The notes under the pieces: model-generated
The model's database searches: none
The model's input: only the letters and a program-made list of their open reading frames with translations
What the model was told of the DNA's origin: nothing
Made by a program: the position numbers and the translations under genes
Shown: positions 1-9,400 of the stretch, in pieces
Layout of the letters: each line of letters starts with the position of its first letter
Position numbering within the stretch: the first letter of the stretch is position 1
From: Hepsetus odoe
Lineage: Eukaryota; Chordata; Actinopteri; Characiformes; Hepsetidae
Assembly: GCA_017165825.1 (NCBI GenBank)
Contig: CM029370.1
Coordinates: 23,095,686 to 23,159,685, forward strand
DNA: 64,000 bases
Direction of reading: 5' to 3'

Positions 1-979
1 CATGGGAGGAGTTTGGAGAGGCCATGGAGAAGGACTTCCAGACGGCTTTGAGGAAATTCTGGTCCACCATCCGGCGTCTCAGGAGGGGAAAGCAGTCAAC
101 ACAGTGTATAGTGGGGATGGTGTGCTGCTGACCTCGACTCGGGACGTTGTGGGTCGGTGGGGGGAGTACTTCGAAGACCTCCTTAATTCCACCAACATGC
201 CTTCCGAGGAGGAAGCAGAGCCTGGGGACATAGAGGTGGACTCTTCCATCTCTGCCTCTGAGGCCAAATCTGAGGCCATGGTCCTTAGTCGGAAAAGGGT
301 GGAATGCCCTCTCAGGATTGGGAGTGAGACCTTGCCCCAAGTGGAGGAGTTTAAGTATATCGGAATCTTGTTCACGAATGAGGGTAAAATGAAGTGGGAG
401 ATTGACAGGCGGATCGGGGCAACTTCTGCAGTGATGCGGGCTCTGCATTGGTCCGTCATGGTGAAGAAGGAGCTGAGCCAGAAGGCAAAGCTCTCAATTT
501 ACCGGTCGATCTACGTTCCCACCCTCACCTATGGTCACGAGCTGTGGGTAGTGACCGAAAGAACGAGATCGCGAATACAAGCGGCCGAAATGAGTTTCCT
601 CCGCAGGGTGTCTGGACTCTCCCTTAGAGATAGGGTGAGAAGCTCAGTCATCCGGGAGGGGCTCAAAGTAGAGCCGCTGCTCCTCCGCATTGAGAGGAGT
701 CAGATGAGGTGGCTTGGGCATCTGATTAGGATGCCCCCTGGACGCCTCCCTGGTGAGGTGTTCCGGGCACGTCCCACCGGAAAGAGACCCCGGGGAAGAC
801 CCAGGACACGCTGGAGAGACTATGTCTCTCGGCTGGCCTGGGAACGCCTTGGGATCCGCCCGGAGGAGCTGGAAGAAGTGGCCGGAGAGAGGGAAGTCTG
901 GGCATCCCTGCTGAAGCTGCTGCCCCCGCAACCCGACCTCGGATAAGCGGAAGATAATGGATGGATGGATGGATGGACT
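1..979 (+). pseudogene. 3' part of a non-LTR retrotransposon (LINE), internally deleted
   Basis: A frame open from 2 to 946 encodes the C-terminal part of a fish LINE reverse-transcriptase polyprotein. Recognisable pieces are VEEFKYIGILF, AKLSIYRSIYVPTLTYGHEL, MRWLGHLIRMPPGRLPGEV and RPRGRPRTRWRDYVSRLAWE. This C-terminal stretch is normally followed by the 3' UTR, and here the stop is followed by a (GGAT)n tail to about 977. The copy is dead. Bases 3 to about 110 read sensibly in another frame (EEFGEAMEKDF, then FWSTIRRLRRGKQ), which marks a frameshift. The whole palm region, including the FADD-type catalytic box expected between the EEAEPGD stretch and KSEAMVLSRKR, is missing although the frame stays open. 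The family is common in teleosts; I do not assign it to a named clade. The left edge of the window cuts it. Confidence 0.85.
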
Positions 980-984
980 ATACT

Positions 985-1233
985 ATCATTGTGAAAGTGA
1001 AATTGACTATCCTTTGTGAAACGCAGCACAGCATAACCCAAAGAAACTCAACCTCTGCCTTTCACCCGTACACACACGTGCAGCAGGGGGCATCTTTTGA
1101 AAGCGTCCAGGGAGCAGTGAAGGGGACAGTACCTTGCTCAAGGATACCTCAGGGCAACCTACTGGTGAGGGAATCGAACCCACAATCTTCCGATCTGGGG
1201 CAACTCCCTAACCACTAGACCACCGTGACCCCT
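985..1233 (-). mobile_element. tRNA-headed SINE, family A, copy 1
   Basis: The copy reads on the minus strand. Its tRNA-like head lies at about 1165-1232 (GGTGGTCTAGTGGTTAGG, then a GGTTCGATTCCC B-box-like motif). The body contains the diagnostic GCAGCAGGGGGC on the plus strand, and the 3' end is rich in GTGAAAGTGA on the plus strand. At least seven other copies in this window share this layout. Confidence 0.75.
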
Positions 1234-1286
1234 TGTCTGCATATTGTAGCATAGTATAACTGCAAAACAAGAACGTACTGTTCATT

Positions 1287-1417
1287 TTATGGACGTGGTG
1301 AGAGAGGACATGCAGGTGGTTGGTCTGAAGCAGGAAGATGCAGATCACCGGAAGAAATGGTGCCGGTTGATCTTCTGTGACCCCTAAATGGGAGCAGCCG
1401 GAAAAGAAAAAGAAAAA
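1287..1417 (+). mobile_element. 3'-terminal fragment of an RTE-like LINE
   Basis: The plus strand encodes VREDMQVVGLKQEDADHRKK followed by WCRLIFCDP and a stop, then an A-rich tail. This matches the C-terminal signature of RTE-like fish LINEs as I know it (a 'KEDM.VVG..EEDA.DR..WR' pattern before the stop). Only the last 40 or so codons remain. Confidence 0.55.
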
Positions 1418-1511
1418 ATAAGTTATTCTATGCTATCAGTGGAAAGTGTCTTGTTTTAACTTGTTACAAATGACCAAGATTTTATTTTTTGAAAAGTGAT
1501 AGGCAACCAAC

Positions 1512-1949
1512 CAAATTCTAGGCTCGGATGATCTTGGGTTCAAACCACTTACCAGTAGGTTGCCCTGAGGTACCCTTGAGCAAGGTACTGTCCTTGTCGC
1601 TGCTCCCTGGGTGCTTTTATAGCTGCCCCCTGCTGCACAGTGTTTCAGTCAGTCAGTCAGTCAGTCATTTTCTGGGGCTTGTCCCAAGTTGGGTGGCGGG
1701 GGGGGGGGCTGGAGTCCATCCCAGCTCACACAGGGCGAAGGATGGGGGACACACCCTGGACAGGTCGCCAGCCCCTCACAGGAAGGAGCGTGACGGGGAC
1801 GGCACCTTGCTGCCAATGCCCTAACCACTAGGCCACCGCTGCCCCACGGTGTTTGAGTACATGGGTTAAATACAGAGGTCCAATTTCGTTGTGGTTCACT
1901 GTGTGCTGTGCTATGACCTCGCAATGACAAGAATAGTCACTTTCACTTG
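1512..1949 (+). mobile_element. SINE family A copy 2, split by a nested SINE B
   Basis: The family A head (GATCTTGGGTTCAAACCACT) and body run to about 1638. The rest of the same element resumes at about 1847 and runs to the GTCACTTTCACTT end at 1949. The interruption is a family B SINE on the opposite strand, with near-identical 10-bp flanks (CACAGTGTTT and CACGGTGTTT). Confidence 0.7.
1639..1846 (-). mobile_element. SINE family B copy 1, nested in family A
   Basis: The minus-strand head GGGGCAGCGGTGGCCTAGTG lies at the right end. The 3' end (GGGACAAG-like, then a (TGAC)n tail) is visible on the plus strand as CAGTCAGTCAGTCAGTCAGT near 1645. Five family B copies occur in the window. Confidence 0.7.
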
Positions 1950-2074
1950 TGTATGCTGATGTTGTCTTCTAGGTGTGTATAGTAATCAAACCAAAGCAAG
2001 ACTCATTTGGCCTCTTGCACTGAAAGTCTGATAATGTTTACTTTTCATGGTCAAACCCACTGTTTTTCTTTTAG

Positions 2075-2721
2075 ATGGTCCAGGCATTCACACACCTTGC
2101 TGCTTTTGTAGAAGGGGAAAGGGGAGGCAAGTTTCGGTTGCTGGAAGGAAATGTGCATGGAGAGTTTTCTGAGCTGGTGAGGACAAGACTCATCTCAGAT
2201 TTCTGCTTTGAAAAGCCTGCCACGATGACTTACTGATGCTATCTGTGCACTTTTTGCACTTTCAGGTCACAGATGAGAAGATTGTCATGAGGTGGAGGTT
2301 TGCATCATGGCCTGCTGGTACGTTCTCCCTTATGTGTTCAGAATTAATCATTTTTTATATGCAGGAGGACACAGGAAAACCGACAGCTTCAAATACTAAG
2401 TTATGATTATTAATGATTAAAATGCACAAAAAACACTAGTATTTAAGTATTTTTTAAAAGTGTGAATTAAATATCATCGTATAAGTATTATTACGGAAAA
2501 AAGCTGTTTACAAAAGAATGAGTGCACATCTTTGCCATTCTTTTCCAGGACACTACTCGTTTGTCACACTGAACTTCATTGACCGGGGCAGTGAGTCAGA
2601 ATTGATTCTGGAAGCTAAAGGTGTTCCCACCAGTGAGGAGGAGAGAATGAAGGAAGGCTGGCAGAGATACTACTTTGATGCCATTAAACAGACATTTGGT
2701 TATGGTGCCCGAATCTTTTGA
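2075..2721 (+). CDS. ahsa1: Activator of Hsp90 ATPase (Aha1), C-terminal three exons
   Basis: Aha1 is a cytosolic co-chaperone that binds Hsp90 and stimulates its ATPase. Exons are 2075-2176, 2266-2317 and 2549-2721 (stop TGA 2719-2721), all with AG acceptors and GT donors, joining in frame to 108 residues. The product matches the C-terminal AHSA1 (START/Bet v1-like) domain: VQAFTH, RGGKFRLLEGNVHGEFSEL, IVMRWRFASWP, and the family-typical end GWQRYYFDAIKQTFGYGARIF split across the last exon. Vertebrate Aha1 is about 338 residues, so roughly two thirds of the gene lies left of the window; I saw no further exon in the repeat-filled DNA before 2075. The ATG at 2075 aligns to an internal residue of the family and is not the start. 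Which teleost paralogue this is cannot be told. Confidence 0.9.
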
Positions 2722-3198
2722 AGCAGTTCATCCCTCTACGCCTAGCAGGAGTGTTTTGGTGACACGAATAGCACACGTTCATGTGCATCTGAAACACTTG
2801 TTCATTTGCAAGCTGACTAATGTGCCTTCTGTGCCTTCTCACAGAATGGATTCCACATGTGTAACTGGGACAGTATCTGTACCGTGATTCTGTTTTTGAG
2901 GATACTGTGCACAGATTATGGCAAACACAGAAGCATTCAGAAAACTTTGCTTGTTGCTTTTATTTTGTACATAAAAACACTCAAAAGGGTGTGATTTTTT
3001 TTTCTTGGGTCCTTAAGGTACACAGTGCTGAAGCTACCGGTGGACAAAATGGTCCGTGATGCTCTTTAGGATATTACCTACAATATAATTAACTATATTA
3101 CCTATAATATAGGATATTGCCTATTTCAAAACACTGTGATAAACAACAAAACCTGCCTTATTTATTTTAGTGTGATTTAAAAGTACTATTTTGCAATC

Positions 3199-3204
3199 AA
3201 TAAA
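3199..3204 (+). terminator. Poly(A) signal of ahsa1
   Basis: AATAAA lies 478 bases after the ahsa1 stop, in the first plausible position downstream. The 3' UTR 2722-3200 shows no other gene-like content. Confidence 0.5.
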
Positions 3205-3417
3205 TAGAAAGAAAATCATGCTTCATCAACTTCGTTGATTTATATTCTTTTACATGGCTATATGATACTGAATTTCAGTGGCTGAACTGCTGTGAAATTT
3301 GACTGAAAAATGAGGGAGGTCTCTGGGCTGACAGAAGGATCAGCTGTTCAGAAGGCTGTCGTGGAAGCAGCTACTCCACAGTTCAAGCCCCATTAATCGG
3401 ATGTGTGTGCGCATCTG

Positions 3418-3500
3418 ATTGGGCGGGCAGTCCCGTGGAGGTCTCCGATTGGCTACTGTTAGACTTGCTTTTTAATGATTGGCTGTTCATGTTGACGTCA
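3418..3500. promoter_or_regulatory. Upstream control cluster: three inverted CCAAT boxes, an ERSE and a CRE
   Basis: ATTGG occurs at 3418-3422, 3448-3452 and 3478-3482, exactly 30 bp apart. The middle one completes CGTGG-N9-ATTGG (3434-3452), the exact reverse complement of the ER-stress element CCAAT-N9-CCACG. A GC box (GGGCGGG) is at 3421-3427 and a perfect CRE palindrome TGACGTCA at 3493-3500. ERSEs bind NF-Y with ATF6/XBP1 and drive unfolded-protein-response genes, to which sel1l belongs. The cluster is about 900 bp upstream of the sel1l ATG and after the ahsa1 poly(A) signal, so sel1l is the likely target. That assignment is inference. Confidence 0.6.
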
Positions 3501-3511
3501 CTCGGGCTGGC

Positions 3512-3965
3512 GCTCTGATACAATTGATTCATTTTGCAGAACCGATTCCTTTGCATCGTCAGCATTGGCACGTCCAACTCAACGAGTCAGTGATTCGTAA
3601 CAAAACGTTTAAAATAGTATTTTATTCAATGTAAACTTTTTAAAAATGAAAAATGCTAAAATTAATACTGTGTTATTATATTAGAAGATTCTACGTGAAT
3701 TATGATTTAAAAATTATGAACAAAAATGTACCATTAGCCAATGATATAATACAGTTACAAGGATCCAGCTACAGAGATCAGATTAAGACCAACATCAGTA
3801 AATGTTGGCCTTAAAAGCTGTAAAAATGTTTTTATTGCTTTAATGTTTAAACTGTTATTTTATCGCTTGCAATATTGAATCGGCTCGACTGAATCATGAG
3901 AATCATCATCAAAAGAACCGATTTAAATAAACGACTCATTCAAAGAGCGACTACTCTCAGTTCGC
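3512..3965. repeat. Possible non-autonomous DNA element or repeat-like spacer
   Basis: Short motifs recur at both ends (GAACCGATT near 3539 and 3916; GATTCATT- and ACGACTCATT-like strings), around an AT-rich core. It resembles degenerate fish repeats, but I cannot define terminal inverted repeats or a target duplication. No coding potential seen. Confidence 0.25.
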
Positions 3966-4026
3966 GAGTTTAAAGAAGTTGGTTAAGGTAGAAATTTGGG
4001 GGCGTGAAAAGCAGCAGATATCATCG

Positions 4027-4034
4027 TATATAAA
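4027..4034 (+). promoter_or_regulatory. TATA box of sel1l
   Basis: TATATAAA lies 361 bp before the sel1l ATG, at the upstream edge of a GC-richer stretch (about 4050-4394). A transcription start near 4060 would give a 5' UTR of about 330 nt. Confidence 0.5.
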
Positions 4035-4394
4035 CCAGGCCTGGAGTCCTTTGTTTACCTGAGCTCTTGCGTTTTACCCGTCGGTTAATAAACTAGTATT
4101 ACGCGACAGCGGCCGCCGCTAATGCTTCGCTAGTCCGCTCGGATCCCCTCGTAGTGCATTAGCCGCGTTGCTAGCTGTCGGGTTTCTGTTGGGCTGTTTG
4201 GACCCTTCGACACTCGTGTTTTTAAAGTTATTTGTTCCACTGTTTCCCGAGCTAAGAGGCCGGTCGGGTTTTGATAAAACGGACGCTTTGGTGACTGGTT
4301 TTCTGCACGTATGGCTAACGTTGGGGTCTCCAGCTGAGGGATAACCAGGGCTCTGTAACCGTCAACACCGCCTTTAACGGGGCTGAACGACAAG

Positions 4395-6058
4395 ATGGGA
4401 TCCTCAGGAAAGACCTGGGTTCTTCTGGTCGTGGCCCTGGTGTTCACGCTAGAAGCCACAGCTGGTAAGTGTGATCAAGTTAACATAAACTTGGCTAGCT
4501 TGCTATCTTTCTGTTCAAAACTGTGCCTTCCACAATTTAGGCCAGCTATCTTCCACTCAGACACCTTTGATTTCAGTCACCACCTGCTGGTTTTTAAGAG
4601 GACTGGCTTCATGTAAAGCAGTGCATGGTCATGGTCTTTGTTACCGTGAAACAGAAATAAACATAAAGCACACGAAACTGTCATTACAGATGTGGACCCC
4701 GAAACCAACGAAGTGCCAGATGCAGGACCGTCACAGGTTAGTGAATGTTGGACAAGTCTGCTGTGCTTCTTCATGCTTTCTAGGTTAAAGCACTCCCCTG
4801 TTCCTTTTGTTTCCACCACATTTAGAAATAATAAGAGTAAAAAGTCAGTACCGAATGGTCATTCAGTCATGCTTTTTTGTTCTCACTACCATTAAGTTTA
4901 TCTAATACATGTCCCCTCTTTGCAGTATTTTCATGACCAAACTACAGAAGACGATGAAGTTCCCATAAACTCCAGAGTTGTGGCAGGACATTCTGTTTCC
5001 TCCAAGGAAGGCCCTTCGACGCCAGATGAGCTTCCCAGTGAGGAGAGTGTGAAAGACAAGGATGTGGAGAATGAAGGGATTGAAAAAGAGGACCTTCCTA
5101 ACCAACCTCCTCCAGCAGATGCGAAGACTAAGGAAGGTGAATAGAATTTGTAGCATTGTAGCCAGTTAACAGTTGCTTTTTTTTTGTTTGTTTGTTTGTT
5201 TTTTTCCATCTTTCTGTCACTCTTATTAGAGTGTATGGCAACCCATCCCTCACTCTCTCCTCTGTGGTTTCTCTGTTGGCATCTTTCATGAAAACTCCTG
5301 TGTAAGTGGTCAAAAAAGAGAAGTCTTTTGTTTTGAAATAAACTTTAGATATTTCTGAACCAAACCAGTCAGAAGTATACATGTATTCATATCTAATCAA
5401 TGCATGTAATCAAACAAAAAATGAAATATATTTAATGCAATGAAAATATGTAACCTTGTACATCCCTGGTTGCCTGGTTTGGCAGATGTATAGAACCTAT
5501 TCCTCAAACTTTTTATTTTTAATTTTTTTGTGTTCAGAACATTTTGTGAGGGTGTAGTTCCAACATTTTTCCCATTTCTTCTCCTCCATATGCTTTCTTC
5601 AAAATCAGTTTGATTAGAAGCAGCATGATGTTTTGTACATTTGAGTTTCCTAAAAACATTTTCTGTCACTTTTAAGCAAAGAGAGCGCTCATTCAAGCAT
5701 GTCCTTGTTTCTGACTGGTTTCCTGTAAATGTCTGGAGTAATGTGTCTCACCCTCATTGGTTTCTGTATGTTGTAGTTCCTCTGGTGATTGGCGGCACAG
5801 CATCTGGGGAACCCTGCGTGTTTCCTTTCCTCTTCTTGGGGACAGAGTACTCTGACTGCACCACTGAGGGAAGAGGAGATGGGAGATTGTGGTGTGCCAC
5901 CACCTATGACTATGAGCAGGATAAAAAATGGGGCTTTTGTGAAAGTAAGTTTCAGCTTCGCATGTAATATCAATGCCTGTTGGATGCTAAACCTGGTCAC
6001 TGAGACATTTAATTGAGATGTTCGTAATGTTGCTAAGTAATCAGTATGTGTGAGTCAG

Positions 6059-6113
<55 letters not shown>

Positions 6114-6421
6114 CCTTGGCAGCTGAAGAGCAGGCAGAGCAGAGGAGACATGCAGAGGAGGCTGAGAAGCAGTACCAAGCCACCCTCAAGCTGATCAACA
6201 ATACAAGCAGAAGGAGCCAGAAAAAAGAGTAAGTGCTCACCAGCCCATCTCACGGAGTTTTCCATGGGACTTTATGAACTTCATTTGTCTTGAAATTGAA
6301 AGCTTGTGCAAAGATGTCTGGATATTAGCATTTTATGTCTTAAGGCTACCTGGTAGTACAAGCTAATGTGTGGCCAGGCAGTTGATTCCTAGTTTACAGG
6401 TCCTTTGGTCTCAAACACTGC

Positions 6422-6467
<46 letters not shown>

Positions 6468-9400
6468 ATTACATAGGAAAGTCAAACAATGGAAGTTCAG
6501 AAATTGGTATAGAAACAGGGGTGTGATCATATCCTTAAAGGGCTAGTGTGGCTGAGATTGTCATTCCAAACAAAGGAATCTTTGTGGATAAGATTATATT
6601 TCTGGTATAGATGAATACTTAATTGGGGAAAAATTTAAATCACTTGAGTCTCAAAAACAATTTTTCATTATAATTGCAAATCTGTTGTTCTGTAGCAGTT
6701 TTAACAAAACTTCCAAAAAATAACAACTTGAGCAACAGCAAAGTTAATTGTGGGGTTTAGTTCAGCTAGTAAGCATTTAAATTGGGTTTCTGATTAGTTA
6801 TTGTTAAAAATGTAATATATTAAGGCTAGTATCAATTTTTAAACTTAGAAAGCTGGTATGTGGATGGTAGGCACGGTGCTTTCCTCAATAAGGAAGTGTT
6901 CTTCACTAGGCTAAAGGAAACAGAAATGTATTTGAGAGTATATAGACGTTCACGTGGTACGTATGCCGGAGACCCGGGTTTCATTCCCTGTTAATGCATT
7001 GATTGAAGCATTCTTGGGGCAGCGCTACCCTAGTAGATGGGGACTAGGCCTCAGGATCGGAAGGTCATGGGTTCAGATCCCAGACCAGTAGGTTGCCCAG
7101 AGGTACCTTGCCACTGCTCTGCAGGCACTGGATATAGCTGTGTCTTGCTGCATGTGTGTATATTGGTGAAAAGCGGAGGTTGCATTTTGTTGTTTCTGTG
7201 TGCTGTTCCATGTTTCACAATGAAGACTGGTTACTGTCACTCTGCTTAAGAATTTAATACCTCAAAGTGTAGCAATTATCAGCAAAAATACCCATCAGTT
7301 ACCCTTTTAATTTAACCTCACAGTTGATTGTGGGCTGTAATGATGCATGTACTGTGTTTGCCTTGACATTCCTGAACGGAGCGATTTCCCATTATTCATA
7401 GTGGTTGTCACTTAAGTTTCTAACACAGTTTACATCTATGGTTAGCATAGCATGAACAGAAATTTACTGGTTTGATGCAGTATCATTTCCCCTTTTTAAA
7501 AAAAAAATAAAAAAACTGTTTCAGCCTTACTTACCAGTGTGCCTCATCTCTCTATACTGACAGGATGGGTGAATTAATGAAGATATGGCTGGAGGTCAAA
7601 TTAAACCTAATATTTGGATAGCAAGGACATTTATAACCATGTTGTCTGCATTTTGTTCTCAAGACATTTCTAGAGACAGATTTGTTTGAAAGTTGTGACT
7701 CTCAATAGATGATTTGATTTGATATACATCAAACACTAAAGTGGTTGGTCCTGCATACTGTAAAGTTGATGGATTATCAGAACTGCAACTGTTTAATGTT
7801 TCTCATCCATGTGGTCCTTCACAGTTAAGGTCATGTCTGAATATTAAAGAAAGCCTTATCTGCAACAATTAATTCATTTTGTTTCCATCAAAAGACCAAC
7901 TTTTGCTTAAACTATATAAATAAAAGCTCAAAGATTGATGGGTTTACAATACTGTGGCTGGTTTGGTAGGCTTCATATGAAGGTGCCTTGTTATTCTGTT
8001 CATTTATAGCTCATGGAAATTCAGCTTATTTGTCAGAATTTGACATTTGATTGAGAGTGGGAATTTTATGCTTTCGCCAATGTTAAGCCTTAATCTTCTC
8101 TTTGGCTTTTAGGTTATACGAGAAACTGCTGAAGGTGGCAGACATGGGTCACACCAAGGCCATGGAGAAGGTTGCCTATGCTATGTTGTTTGGAGACTAC
8201 TTGCCCCAGAATATTCCACAAGCGAAAGAGCTCTTTGAGAAACTGGCACTTGAAGGATCACCCAAAGCACAGACGGTAGCTAATTCCTCTAAAATTACTG
8301 AAATTCCTCTCAGTGTCTAAAGCATATGGAGAAATGTGGTGGAAATTCATAGCAAAAAATGTTGATAATTGTATCAAAACACTGTTTGGTAACACTAAAA
8401 ATATACTGTTGAAGTTACAGTGTGAGAACTAATTGTGTTTAACCAGCTGATTAACTTTTCACCTGCCTCTTCTGTCAGGCCCTTGGTTTCTTGTATGCAG
8501 CAGGACTAGGTGTAAACTCAAGTCAGGCTAAGGTACTTTTATTGCTTTTCTTTTTATACATATTTGCTAATATTGATCAAAATCTGTAACTGGTTTGTCT
8601 TAATGATTATCTAATTTACAAATCATGTCTTTTTGACTGCAGGCATTGGTTTATTACACTTTTGGAGCTTTGGGAGGCAACCTGGTTGCGCACATGATTC
8701 TTGTAAGAATTATGTTCTTTATTTACTCTAGACAATATCTGCCAGGAAATAATTTAAACATATAATATTTAGATGAGTAAATGGATGTTACTTTTCCTGG
8801 TCACAGCTGGAAAGGGCCAATGTACTTCCACACCATTAAAGCACACCATCCACTCCTATCTAATCTTTGACCAGTCTGTACAGAGCATATTGGAAGAAAA
8901 CTCCCAGAGTCTATATAACTCCGCTGTGTCATGTCACAAAACCAAATGTTTTTGTAGATCCATCTTTACACGTACAGAAGTTAAGCCCTGCCACTTTACC
9001 CTAAACTAGAAGACTTTAGTCTGGACAGCTTTTTGAGTAACGCTCAATACAAGGCATTAGAACAGGACTAAAGGCCCATTCACTAAAAAAAACTTGTTCT
9101 TTAATTCCATAGATGGAAAAATGGTTTAAAAAAATTAATCCAGGCTTTTTGTTACTTGAAACCCAAAATATCATTAGTGGACATCAGGGGCAAAATACTA
9201 GATAGAAGTGGGAAATGTGCTCTTTATGAAAGAAACATTGAACAAATGTTTTTTTTTTTTATACTACACTGCATCTGTTAAAATATTTTCTTGGATAACT
9301 TTTAAAATTGGATTGTCATTGGCAACAGGTGCCTCCGACAGTTGATGCGTGGGTTTGTGCTAGTCTTTTGCTTTAAAAAAAAAAAAAATGCATTCAATTG

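Noticed and set aside
2075..2077. ATG at 2075 as the start of ahsa1
   Set aside because: It follows a splice acceptor (TTTTAG) and aligns to an internal residue of the Aha1 family.
6050..6240. Poly-Phe and poly-Lys frames across the 44-T run
   Set aside because: Only the part from 6123 is coding (sel1l exon 5); the rest is homopolymer translation.
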